64,000 bases of DNA, taken from Rhodococcus maanshanensis NBRC 100610. GTDB lineage: Bacteria > Actinomycetota > Actinomycetes > Mycobacteriales > Mycobacteriaceae. Positions 16,994 to 25,168 of the stretch are shown here, piece by piece; position 1 is the stretch's first letter; each line of letters begins with the position of its first letter. The stretch is from contig NZ_BCXA01000029.1 of NCBI RefSeq assembly GCF_001894865.1, forward strand, positions 52,373 to 116,372, read 5' to 3'. Position numbers and translations under genes: made by a program. The notes under the pieces were generated by a model. It searched no databases and had not been told where the DNA came from. It worked only from the letters and a program-made list of their open reading frames with translations.

Positions 16994-17842
16994 GTGAGCT
17001 CTGTCGAACCTCCCGAGCACGTGCGCTCCACCTTCGGTCTGCGCGAGACGGTTCCGATTCCGCTCGGAGCCGACTGGGACGGCGGTTGGCGTTGCGGCGA
17101 TGTCGTCCTCTCGCCGGTGGCCGACCACGCCCGCGCCGCATGGTCGGCAAAGGTGCGCGAGACGCTGACCGCGGACGGGGTGCGGATCGCGCGGCCGGTC
17201 CGGGCGACCGACGGACGCTATGTCGTATCGGGCTGGCGGGCAGACACATTCATCGGCGGGTCGCCGGAGCCGCGGCACGACGAGGTGGTCTCGCTGTCGA
17301 TGCGGTTGCACGCGGCGACCGCGGCCCTCGAGCGGCCGCGGTTCCTTGTGCAGCCCCCGGTGGCGCCATGGGCGGACGTCGACGTGTTCGTCGCGGCCGA
17401 TCGGGCCGCGTGGGAGCAGGTTCCCCTGAAGGCGGTGAAGGGCCAGTTCGAGGCGGTCACCGACGACGGCAGGACCAGCGTCGAGCTGATCGGGCAGCTG
17501 GCGACGCTGCGCAAGCCGGTGCGCAGCCCCGACCAGCTGGTGCACGGCGACCTCTTCGGCACGGTGCTGTTCTCCGGCTCGGAGGCGCCTGCCATCACCG
17601 ACATCACCCCCTACTGGCGGCCCGTCGGCTGGGCGGCCGGGGTCGTCGTCGTGGACGCGCTGTCATGGGGTGGAGCCGACGCCGAGCTGATCGCCCGGTG
17701 GGAGGATCTGCCGGAGTGGCCGCAGATGCTGTTGCGCGCCCTGATGTTTCGTCTGGCGGTCCACGCGCTGCATCCGCGCTCGACGGCCGAGGCGCTGCCC
17801 GGCCTGGTCCGCACCGCGGACCTGATCCGGTTGATGCTCTAG
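16994..17842 (+). CDS. Conserved actinobacterial protein (TIGR02569 / Rv3205c-like)
   Basis: A 282-residue cytosolic protein conserved among actinobacteria. It has a weak resemblance to aminoglycoside-phosphotransferase-like kinases: 'LVHGDLFGTVLFSG' is like the HGDLHxGN catalytic loop, with Phe-Gly-Thr in place of His-x-Gly-Asn, and 'AITDITPYWRPVGW' sits where the DFG-like metal motif would be. The histidine and asparagine changes suggest a non-standard or inactive kinase fold. The function is unknown. Converges on the GntR gene with 4 nt between; this is the last conserved-block gene before the accessory region. Confidence 0.82.
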   Translation: MSSVEPPEHVRSTFGLRETVPIPLGADWDGGWRCGDVVLSPVADHARAAWSAKVRETLTADGVRIARPVRATDGRYVVSGWRADTFIGGSPEPRHDEVVSLSMRLHAATAALERPRFLVQPPVAPWADVDVFVAADRAAWEQVPLKAVKGQFEAVTDDGRTSVELIGQLATLRKPVRSPDQLVHGDLFGTVLFSGSEAPAITDITPYWRPVGWAAGVVVVDALSWGGADAELIARWEDLPEWPQMLLRALMFRLAVHALHPRSTAEALPGLVRTADLIRLML

Positions 17843-17846
17843 GTCC

Positions 17847-18524
17847 TCAGGTCCGCTGGGCGAGGAGCTCGGTCAGGAACCGGCGAGCCGCGGTCGCGGC
17901 GCGCTCGCTGTCGCCCTCGATGACGGCCTGCACGAGCTCGTCGTGCTCGGGCTCGTAGGAGTTCTCGGCCGCCACCCGGTGGCGAAGGATGGTCTGCTCG
18001 ATGGCGGGCAGTAGCGAGTCGTAGAACTCGAGGTACACCTCGTTGTGGCTGGCCGCGACGATCGCGCGATGCAGGGCCAGGTCGGCCGCGACGGCCGCGG
18101 TCGTGTCGGCGGCACCCTCGACGGGCGACCAGAGCAGGTTCCTGCGGGCGAGCAGGTCTCGGAGGGTCGCGATGTCGGTGTCGTCCCGGCGCCGCGCGGC
18201 GAGGGCGGCGGCCGTGACGTCGAGGGCCTGACGCAGCTCGAGGATGTCCCGTTCGTGCGCGGCCGCGAAGTACTTGCCGAGCGTCCCGCCGAGGTCGCTG
18301 GTGGTGATCACGTAGGTGCCCGAACCCTGACGTCGTTCGAGCATGCCCGCGTGCACGAGTGCCTGGACGGCCTCGCGCACGGTGTTGCGCCCGGTCCCGG
18401 TCAGCTCGGCGAGCTCCGGCTCGGTCGGAATCCGCGTGCCGGTCGGCCAGCGGCCTGCCGCGATCTCCGCGCGCAGCTGGTCGGTGACCTGCGCGATGAG
18501 GCTTGTCCGTCGTACGGGTTGCAC
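17847..18524 (-). CDS. GntR/FadR-family transcriptional regulator
   Basis: A 225-residue regulator with an N-terminal winged helix (about 6-72: TSLIAQVTDQLRAEIAAGRW, 'RIPTEPELAELTGTGRNTVREAVQ', GMLERRQGSGTYV) and an all-helical FCD effector domain with the expected D-x3-H metal pattern ('DLALHRAIVAASHNEVY'). It is divergent from a CynX-type transporter and probably controls it; the effector is unknown. The gene starts the accessory block. An inverted repeat lies between the two starts. Confidence 0.93.
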   Translation of the reverse strand: MQPVRRTSLIAQVTDQLRAEIAAGRWPTGTRIPTEPELAELTGTGRNTVREAVQALVHAGMLERRQGSGTYVITTSDLGGTLGKYFAAAHERDILELRQALDVTAAALAARRRDDTDIATLRDLLARRNLLWSPVEGAADTTAAVAADLALHRAIVAASHNEVYLEFYDSLLPAIEQTILRHRVAAENSYEPEHDELVQAVIEGDSERAATAARRFLTELLAQRT

Positions 18525-18589
18525 GCGATCCCTCTCTGTTAAGACGTGTGCGCATCATACTCAGTTGCATCGGATCATCCATTCATCCT

Positions 18590-18605
18590 ATGATTTTGCG
18601 ATCAT
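18590..18605. promoter_or_regulatory. Candidate GntR operator
   Basis: ATGAT-TTTGCG-ATCAT is a perfect 5-bp-arm inverted repeat in the gap between the divergent gntR and transporter genes, 24 nt before the transporter GTG. A nearby GGATCATCC repeats one arm. FadR-type operators are often of this size. Confidence 0.4.
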
Positions 18606-18628
18606 TTGCTGAGGGAACGAGGTGTGCG

Positions 18629-19870
18629 GTGTCCGTGCAGGCGACCGAACGGCATCGACACCCGATCGACCGGCGCGCACTCGTCGCAGGCCGGCTGATG
18701 GTGCTCGTCGCGATCGTGCTCTCGGCGCTCACGCTCCGCACCGCCGTCACCTCCCTGACCCCGCTGCTCGACGAGATCGGCAAGGAGGTCGGGTTCGGGT
18801 CGACCATCGTCGGCGTCTTCGGGATGCTGCCCACCGCGATGTTCGCCGTCTTCGGCCTGCTCACGCCCCGGTTGGCCCTGGCGTTCGGTCTGGAACGGGT
18901 GGCGCTCGGGGCCATGCTGATGACCGGGATCGGCATCGCGACCCGCTCGATGGTGTCCGACACCGCGGCCCTGCTCGCGCTCTCCGCGCTGGCTCTCGGC
19001 GGCATGGGGATCGGCAACGTGGTGATCCCGCCGCTGGTCAAGCGCTATTTCTCGGACCGCGTCGCGATGATGAGCACCATCTACATCACCTGTGTTCAGG
19101 TGGGCACCTTCCTTCCGGCGCTCGTCGCGGTGCCGGTCGCGGACGTGTACGGGTGGCGTGTCTCGCTCGGCCTGTGGTCGTTGCTGGCGTTCGCCGCGGC
19201 GCTGCCGTGGGTCGGCATCGTGATCAGCAGGCGCGGCCGAGACCGTGTCGACACCTCCGCCGAACCGCACGCCGAGCCCGGCGAGCGCGGTCGGGCCTGG
19301 CGATCCCCTGTGGCATGGGGGATGGCCGGGATGTTCGGCATGACCTCGCTGATCACGTACTCGATGTTCACCTGGGTGCCCAAGATCCTGACCGAGGCGG
19401 GTGCGAGCGCGGCATTCGGCGGCGCGATGGTCGCGCTGTTCTCCGCGGTCGGCTTCATCGCGGCGATCGGGGCGCCGACCCTGTGCGCGCGGATCGCCAA
19501 CCCGTACCCCGTCGTGATCGCCTGTGCGGTGTTCTACCTGGCCGGATTCGCCGGCCTGCTGTTCGCTCCCATGGCGGCCCCGGTGCTGTGGATCCTGCTG
19601 GTCGGCCTCGGTCCGAGCACGTTCCCCATGTCGCTGACCCTGATCAACCTGCGCACCAGGACCGCGGCAGGCTCGGCCGCGCTGTCCGGATTCACCCAGG
19701 GGCTCGGGTACGCGGTGGCCTGCATCGGACCCCTGCTGTTCGGCGTCCTGCACGACCTGACCGGCGGCTGGACCTGGCCCTTCGTCCTGTTGCTCGGTGC
19801 GGTCGCGGTCATCCTCGTGGCGGGCTACGTGGCGTGCAAGCCGAGGTTCCTCGAGGACAGCTGGACGTGA
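18629..19870 (+). CDS. CynX/NimT-family MFS transporter
   Basis: A 413-residue major-facilitator protein with 12 predicted membrane helices and a central hydrophilic loop (about 195-220, 'SRRGRDRVDTSAEPHAEPGERGR'). The first helix 'LSALTLRTAVTSLTPLL' and 'GFGSTIVGVFGMLPTAMFAVFG' resemble the CynX/NimT family, whose members export or import cyanate, 2-nitroimidazole and other small molecules. GTG 18629 has a GAGG site 6-7 nt upstream; a longer reading would run into gntR. The substrate is unknown. Divergent from its likely regulator and 188 nt before narK. Confidence 0.88.
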   Translation: MSVQATERHRHPIDRRALVAGRLMVLVAIVLSALTLRTAVTSLTPLLDEIGKEVGFGSTIVGVFGMLPTAMFAVFGLLTPRLALAFGLERVALGAMLMTGIGIATRSMVSDTAALLALSALALGGMGIGNVVIPPLVKRYFSDRVAMMSTIYITCVQVGTFLPALVAVPVADVYGWRVSLGLWSLLAFAAALPWVGIVISRRGRDRVDTSAEPHAEPGERGRAWRSPVAWGMAGMFGMTSLITYSMFTWVPKILTEAGASAAFGGAMVALFSAVGFIAAIGAPTLCARIANPYPVVIACAVFYLAGFAGLLFAPMAAPVLWILLVGLGPSTFPMSLTLINLRTRTAAGSAALSGFTQGLGYAVACIGPLLFGVLHDLTGGWTWPFVLLLGAVAVILVAGYVACKPRFLEDSWT

Positions 19871-19875
19871 CCCGT

Positions 19876-19910
19876 GTCACATGGTGACCAGGTTGTGACC
19901 GCGCGTCACA
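19876..19910. promoter_or_regulatory. Two GTCAC/GTGAC inverted repeats upstream of narK
   Basis: GTCAC-ATG-GTGAC (19876-19888) and GTGAC-CGCGC-GTCAC (19895-19909) lie side by side. The second is TGTGA-N7-TCACA, one base longer than a CRP site. They are candidate operators for the nitrate cluster; the binding protein is unknown. Confidence 0.4.
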
Positions 19911-19914
19911 TGTC

Positions 19915-19940
19915 GTAACAGCCTGTTTACCTGCGGAAAC
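19915..19940 (+). promoter_or_regulatory. Candidate GlnR box upstream of narK
   Basis: GTAAC, 6 nt, TTTAC, 5 nt, GAAAC resembles the actinobacterial GlnR pattern of alternating GTNAC and GNAAC elements. A further GTTAAC follows at 19955. GlnR is the usual nitrogen-limitation activator of nitrate genes. A -10-like TACCTT is at 20025. Confidence 0.45.
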
Positions 19941-20058
19941 ATCCTCACTGTCGGGTTAACGCGCGCGTGAGCGCAAGTTCATTCCGGAGTCATTACCGGC
20001 ATCACCTCGGCAACATCCGACTCGTACCTTTAGGTCTCCCACGCACAGAGGAGGCCCG

Positions 20059-21513
20059 GTGACCACACGTTCGGACGAAGCCACGGCAGCAGCCGGCGCG
20101 CTCGAGGACAAGACCTCGAATCGCAAGCACTACATCGCGGAATGGGATGCCGAGGACGTCGAGGCCTGGGAGGCCGGCGGCAAGGACATCGCCAAGCGAA
20201 ATCTCGTCTGGTCGGTAATCGCCGAGCACGTCGGCTTCTCGGTGTGGTCCATCTGGTCCGTGATGGTCCTGTTCATGCCGACCGACGTCTACGGCATCGA
20301 CCCGGCGGGCAAGTTCTTCCTCGTGGCGGTCCCGACCCTCGTCGGCGCCGTCCTCCGCATCCCCTATACCGTCGCCACGGCACGGTTCGGCGGCAGGAAC
20401 TGGACGATCTTCAGCGCGCTGGTGCTGATGGTGCCGCTGGTCGGGACCCTGTATCTGATGCTCAACCCCGGCTTCTCGTACACGACGTTCCTGCTCGTCG
20501 CGGCGATCGCAGGCGTCGGCGGCGGCAACTTCGCCTCATCGATGGCGAACATCAACGCCTTTTACCCGCAGCGGCTCAAGGGTTGGGCACTCGGCCTCAA
20601 CGCGGGCGGAGGCAACATCGGCGTGCCCGTCATCCAGCTCATCGGTCTCGTCGTCATCGCGACGGTCGGCAACACCGAAGCGTGGATCGTCTGTGCCATC
20701 TACCTGGTCTTCTGCGGTGTCGCGGCGGTCGGTGCCGCACTGTTCATGGACAACCTGGGCAACCAGAAGGCCGACATGAAGGCGATGGGAACCGCGCTCA
20801 AGTACCGCGACTCCTGGGTGATCGCCTTCCTGTACATCGGCACCTTCGGTTCGTTCATCGGCTACAGCTTCGCCTTCGGCCAGGTCATGCAGATCAACTT
20901 CATCGCAGGCGGCGACACCCCCGCCCAGGCCGCCCTGCACACCGCTCAGATCGCGTTCATCGGCCCGCTGCTCGGGTCGATCGCCCGCCCGTACGGCGGC
21001 AAGCTCGCCGACCGCATCGGCGGCGGCAAGATCACGCTCTACACCTTTGCTGCGATGACGCTCGCGTCAGGCGTCCTGGTCACGGCGAGCACCATCGACG
21101 ACAGCACCGCGGGAGCCGCCAGCACCGGCATCATGGTGGCACTGGTCCTCGGCTTCGTCGCACTGTTCCTGCTGTCCGGACTCGGCAACGGTTCGGTCTA
21201 CAAGATCATCCCGTCGATCTTCGAGGCCAAGGCCCAGGGACTCGATCACCTCAGCGCGGAAGAGAAGGCCAGCTGGTCGCGCAACATGTCGGGTGCACTC
21301 ATCGGCTTCGCGGGCGCGATCGGCGGGCTCGGCGGCGTGGGCATCAACCTGGTGCTCCGCGCCTCGTACCTGAGCCCGGCCAAGTCCGCGACCATGGCGT
21401 TCTGGGTCTTCCTCGGCTTCTACCTGGCCTGCATCGTCGTCACCTACGTGGTGTTCCTGCGCCGCCCGGCGGCCAGGGGCGTCACCGAGACCGAGGAGTC
21501 GGTGCTGGTATGA
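20059..21513 (+). CDS. narK: NarK-type nitrate/nitrite transporter
   Basis: A 484-residue MFS transporter of the nitrate/nitrite porter group that imports nitrate across the membrane. It has a 45-residue cytosolic lead, then 12 predicted helices. The family arginine is seen in 'AVLRIPYTVATARFGGRNW' (helix 2), and the nitrate signatures are the Gly-rich segments 'AIAGVGGGNFASSMANIN', 'LGLNAGGGNIGVPVIQL' and 'FAGAIGGLGGVGINLVLR'. GTG 20059 has a strong GAGGAGG site 7 nt upstream. Its stop overlaps the next gene by ATGA. First gene of the nitrate-assimilation cluster. Confidence 0.96.
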   Translation: MTTRSDEATAAAGALEDKTSNRKHYIAEWDAEDVEAWEAGGKDIAKRNLVWSVIAEHVGFSVWSIWSVMVLFMPTDVYGIDPAGKFFLVAVPTLVGAVLRIPYTVATARFGGRNWTIFSALVLMVPLVGTLYLMLNPGFSYTTFLLVAAIAGVGGGNFASSMANINAFYPQRLKGWALGLNAGGGNIGVPVIQLIGLVVIATVGNTEAWIVCAIYLVFCGVAAVGAALFMDNLGNQKADMKAMGTALKYRDSWVIAFLYIGTFGSFIGYSFAFGQVMQINFIAGGDTPAQAALHTAQIAFIGPLLGSIARPYGGKLADRIGGGKITLYTFAAMTLASGVLVTASTIDDSTAGAASTGIMVALVLGFVALFLLSGLGNGSVYKIIPSIFEAKAQGLDHLSAEEKASWSRNMSGALIGFAGAIGGLGGVGINLVLRASYLSPAKSATMAFWVFLGFYLACIVVTYVVFLRRPAARGVTETEESVLV

Positions 21514-23651
21514 CCCTCGCAGTTCCGTCCCTGGTCTCGACCCCCACCCACTGCCCGTACTGCGGACTCCAGTGCGCGATGAACATCGCGCGGGACTCCT
21601 CGGCCGCGGATCAGGCCATGACCGCGACGGTCACGGGCCGGAGCTTCCCCACCAACAGGGGCGGGCTGTGCCAGAAGGGCTGGACCAGTGCGGAACTGCT
21701 GCGGAACCCGAACCGGCTCACCGCGCCGCTGGTGCGCCGGGACGGGGAACTGCGCCCCGCGAGCTGGGACACCGCCCTCGACATCGTGGCCGACGGCTTC
21801 GCGGCAGCGCAGGCCGAGGGTGGGCGCGATGCCGTCGCCATCTTCGGAGGCGGTGGGCTCACCAACGAGAAGGCTTACCAACTCGGCAAGTTCGCCCGGG
21901 TTGCGCTTGGCACCTCGAACATCGATTACAACGGCCGGTTCTGCATGTCGTCGGCGGCGGCGGCGGGCGGCAAGGCCTTCGGACTAGACCGCGGACTGCC
22001 CTTCCCGGTGTCCGATCTCGGTGCCGCACGGGCGATCCTGATCCTGGGTGGCAACGTCGCCGAGACCATGCCGCCGTTCCTCGGTCACCTCGCCACTGCG
22101 GCGGACGCGGGCGGACTCGTCGTCGCGGACCCCCGGCGCACGGCCACCGTGGAGCGCGCGCTCGCAGGCGGCGGGGTGCACCTGCAGCTGAGCCCCGGCA
22201 CCGACCTGCCGCTGGCCCTCGGCCTGCTGCACCTGGCCGTGCTCGACGGCCGGATCGACCACAACTTCGTCGGTGCCCGCACCGAGGGATTCGACGATGC
22301 CTGGCTGGCAGCCGCCCAGTGGTGGCCCGAGCGCACCGAGCGGGTCACCGGGGTGCCGGTGAGCGCGCTGCGCCGCACGGTGGAGATCCTCTGGCGCGCA
22401 CAGCAGTCCGATGCTGGTGCCTACATCCTGACGGCCAGGGGGGCCGAGCAGCACGCGACCGGGACCGACACCGTCTCGGCCGTGATCAACCTGGCCCTTG
22501 CCCTCGGGCTGCCCGGTCGCAGGGGCAGCGGTTACGGCGCCATCACCGGGCAGGGCAACGGGCAGGGCGGTCGCGAGCACGGGCAGAAGGCGGATCAGCT
22601 GCCCGGCTACCGCAAGATCACCGATCCCGCCGCGCGGGTGCACGTCGCGCAGGTGTGGGGCATCGATCCCGCCGAGCTGCCCGGCCCGGGGAAGAGCGCA
22701 TACGAGCTGCTCGAGTCGATCGGGACGCCCGGCGGGCCGACCGCGCTGATGGTGCACGGGGCGAACCTCGCGGTGTCCGCGCCCCGCGCGGGACATGTCG
22801 TGGACCGGCTGTCCGCGCTGGAGCTGTTGGTCGTCAACGACTTCCTGCTCTCGGAGACCGCGGCCATGGCGGACGTCGTCCTGCCGGTCCTGCAGTGGGC
22901 CGAGGAGGAGGGCACGATGACCAGCCTTGAGGGCAGGGTGCTGCGCCGCAAGGCCGCCGTGCCCGCTCCCGAGGGGCCGCGCTCCGAGCTCGAGGTGCTC
23001 GCCGGGCTCGCCCGCCGACTCGGCCAGCCGGCTTGGCGGTTCGGAACCGATCCCGAGGCCGTCTTCGAGGAGCTCCGGTTGGCCTCCGCTGGCGGGGTCG
23101 CGGACTACTCCGGGATCAGTTACGCCCGGCTGGACGAGGGTGCCGCGCTGCACTGGCCGTGCCCGGCAACACCCGCAGGCGAGCCCGAGCATCCAGGGAC
23201 ACCGCGGTTGTTCCTGGATCGATTCGAGACCCCGAGCGGCCGAGCGCGTTTCGTCGCGGTGGAGCACCGCGGACCGAGCGAGGGGATGGACGCCGAGTTC
23301 CCGCTGGTGGCCACGACGGGTCGGGTCCTCGCCCACTATCAGTCCGGCGCGCAGACCCGCCGGATCGACGAGCTGGTCCGTGCCGCGGGCGAGATGTTCG
23401 TGCAGGTGCATCCCGACACCGCGCGTCGGATGGGCCTCGTCGAGGGTGCGCCTGCCGCCGTGGTGAGCAGGCGGGGACGGACCGAGGCGATCGTGCGTTG
23501 TGACGACAGCATGCGGCTCGACACCGTGTTCCTTCCGTTCCACTTCGCCGGGTCCGGCCGGGCGAACCTGTTGACCAATCCGGCTCTCGACCCGACGAGC
23601 CGGATGCCGGAGTTCAAGGTATGTGCGGTGAAGCTGGAGGCGGTGGCATGA
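21510..23651 (+). CDS. nasA: Assimilatory nitrate reductase, molybdopterin subunit (NarB/NasA type)
   Basis: A 713-residue Mo-bis-MGD oxidoreductase that reduces nitrate to nitrite in the cytosol. The N-terminal [4Fe-4S] site is CPYCGLQC with C15, C18, C22 and C54 (GLCQKGW). Further marks are 'IDYNGRFCMSSAAAAGGKAF' (the cysteine fits the Mo ligand place), 'GYGAITGQGNGQGGREHGQK' and the C-terminal 'PEFKVCAVKLE'. Its length fits cyanobacterial NarB and lacks the C-terminal [2Fe-2S] extension of Klebsiella NasA; the next gene probably supplies electrons. A long upstream extension of this frame lies inside narK and is not coding. ATG overlaps the narK stop by 4 nt. Confidence 0.95.
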   Translation: MTLAVPSLVSTPTHCPYCGLQCAMNIARDSSAADQAMTATVTGRSFPTNRGGLCQKGWTSAELLRNPNRLTAPLVRRDGELRPASWDTALDIVADGFAAAQAEGGRDAVAIFGGGGLTNEKAYQLGKFARVALGTSNIDYNGRFCMSSAAAAGGKAFGLDRGLPFPVSDLGAARAILILGGNVAETMPPFLGHLATAADAGGLVVADPRRTATVERALAGGGVHLQLSPGTDLPLALGLLHLAVLDGRIDHNFVGARTEGFDDAWLAAAQWWPERTERVTGVPVSALRRTVEILWRAQQSDAGAYILTARGAEQHATGTDTVSAVINLALALGLPGRRGSGYGAITGQGNGQGGREHGQKADQLPGYRKITDPAARVHVAQVWGIDPAELPGPGKSAYELLESIGTPGGPTALMVHGANLAVSAPRAGHVVDRLSALELLVVNDFLLSETAAMADVVLPVLQWAEEEGTMTSLEGRVLRRKAAVPAPEGPRSELEVLAGLARRLGQPAWRFGTDPEAVFEELRLASAGGVADYSGISYARLDEGAALHWPCPATPAGEPEHPGTPRLFLDRFETPSGRARFVAVEHRGPSEGMDAEFPLVATTGRVLAHYQSGAQTRRIDELVRAAGEMFVQVHPDTARRMGLVEGAPAAVVSRRGRTEAIVRCDDSMRLDTVFLPFHFAGSGRANLLTNPALDPTSRMPEFKVCAVKLEAVA

Positions 23652-25168
23652 AAAGGACCCGAATCGTGGTGGTGGGCAACGGCATGGCCGGCTCGCGACT
23701 GGCGGAGGAACTGCGGCGCCGCGACCCCGACGGAGAGCGGCTCGACATCGTGGTGATCGGCGCCGAGGCGCACCCCGCGTACAACCGCATCCTGCTCTCG
23801 AATGTGTTGGCGGGCAGTATCACCGGCCGTGACACCCGCCTCAAGCCGGACGGCTGGTGGGAGCGGCAGGGGATCGACGTCCGGTCCGGCGTCCGGGTGA
23901 CCGGCATCGACACGGCCGCGCGGACCGTGCGCTGCGACGATGGCACCGGGGCCGGTCACGACGAGATCGGCTACGACGAGCTGGTGCTGGCGACCGGTAG
24001 CCGATCGTTCATCCCGCCGATCGCGGGCGCGGTGGACGAGTCGGACGCGCTGGTCGACGGCGTCGCCGCGTTCCGCACCATCGGCGACTGCGACCAGATC
24101 ATCGCCGCGGCCACTGGCGGATCCAGCGCCGTGGTCCTCGGCGGCGGCCTGCTCGGGCTCGAGGCGGCCCGCGGACTGCTGATGCGCGGCATGGACGTCA
24201 CGGTGGTGCACCCCAAGGACTTTCCGATGGAGCGCCAGCTCGACCCCGCTGGCGGCGCGGTGCTGACCAGGGTGCTCACCGAGCTCGGCATGCGGATGGT
24301 GCTCGGACGCAGGGCGGTCGCCCGCGACGCCGAGAACCGGACCGTGGTGCTCGACGACGGGACCGAGCTGCCCGCCGACCTGCTGGTGTTGTCCGCGGGG
24401 ATCCGCCCCGAGGTGTCGCTGGCCGAGGCCGCGGGCATCGCCGTCGATCAGGCCATCGTGGTCGACGACCTGCTGCGCACCAGCGCCCCGCGCGTCTCGG
24501 CCATCGGGGAGTGCGCGCAGCATCGCGGCGAGGTGTACGGCCTGGTGCAGCCGGGCTGGGAGCAGGCCGCGGTGGTGGCCGAGCGGCTCGCGGGCGAGAA
24601 TCGATTCGCCACCTACCACGGGACCGCGAACGTGACCCGGCTCAAGGCCCACGACATCGACCTCGCCTCGATGGGCGACATCAGTGCCGAGATGCACTGC
24701 AGCCACAGCGAGGTGCTGACCCTCGCCGACCCGACACGGGGGCGCTACGCGAAGGTCGTGGTGCGCGAGGACCGGGTCGTCGGGGCGGTGCTACTGGGTA
24801 ACCCCGACGTGGTCGGCACGTTGACCCAGCTCTTCGATGCGCAGCTGCCGGTCCCGGTGGACCGGATGTCGCTGCTCATCGGCCGCGGATCGGGAGCGGG
24901 CGTCGAGGTGGCCAGCCCGGCCACCATGCCGGGGTCTGCGGTGGTCTGCCGATGTAACTCGGTGACCAAGTCGCAGCTGACCACGGCGTGGAAGGCGGGC
25001 GCGCGCGGCGTGGCCGCCATGGCCACCGAGACCAGGGCGACCACCGGCTGCGGCGGCTGCAGCTCCGTCGTCCAGGGCATCTGCGAATGGCTACGAAACT
25101 CGGATCCGGAACCACGAGACCAACCAGCACACGAAACACCATCGATCGAAGAAGAGGGCGCAGCATGA
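23648..25168 (+). CDS. NADH-dependent flavoprotein with BFD [2Fe-2S] domain, nitrate reductase electron donor
   Basis: A 506-residue FAD/NAD(P)-binding protein with the same fold as the N-terminal half of NirB. The FAD loop is VVVGNGMAGSRLAEEL, the NAD loop is VVLGGGLLGLEAARGL and the second FAD motif is 'PRVSAIGECAQH'. A C-terminal BFD-like domain has CRCNSV and CGGCSS (C-x-C...C-x2-C). By family and place it should pass electrons from NADH to the nitrate reductase, like NasB/NasC. ATG 23648 overlaps the nasA stop (ATGA); its own stop overlaps nirB (ATGA). Confidence 0.9.
   Translation: MKRTRIVVVGNGMAGSRLAEELRRRDPDGERLDIVVIGAEAHPAYNRILLSNVLAGSITGRDTRLKPDGWWERQGIDVRSGVRVTGIDTAARTVRCDDGTGAGHDEIGYDELVLATGSRSFIPPIAGAVDESDALVDGVAAFRTIGDCDQIIAAATGGSSAVVLGGGLLGLEAARGLLMRGMDVTVVHPKDFPMERQLDPAGGAVLTRVLTELGMRMVLGRRAVARDAENRTVVLDDGTELPADLLVLSAGIRPEVSLAEAAGIAVDQAIVVDDLLRTSAPRVSAIGECAQHRGEVYGLVQPGWEQAAVVAERLAGENRFATYHGTANVTRLKAHDIDLASMGDISAEMHCSHSEVLTLADPTRGRYAKVVVREDRVVGAVLLGNPDVVGTLTQLFDAQLPVPVDRMSLLIGRGSGAGVEVASPATMPGSAVVCRCNSVTKSQLTTAWKAGARGVAAMATETRATTGCGGCSSVVQGICEWLRNSDPEPRDQPAHETPSIEEEGAA

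Noticed and set aside
16994..17842. Rv3205c-like protein as an aminoglycoside phosphotransferase
   Set aside because: The HGDLHxGN-like loop lacks key residues (HGDLFGTV), so a resistance function is not supported.
19894..19910. CRP site upstream of narK
   Set aside because: The two arms are 7 nt apart and not 6, so I list it only as an unassigned inverted repeat.
20142..21509. Very long upstream extension of the nitrate reductase frame
   Set aside because: It lies inside narK in another frame, is Arg/His/Pro-rich without a fold, and the reductase begins naturally at ATG 21510 with its Fe-S motif.
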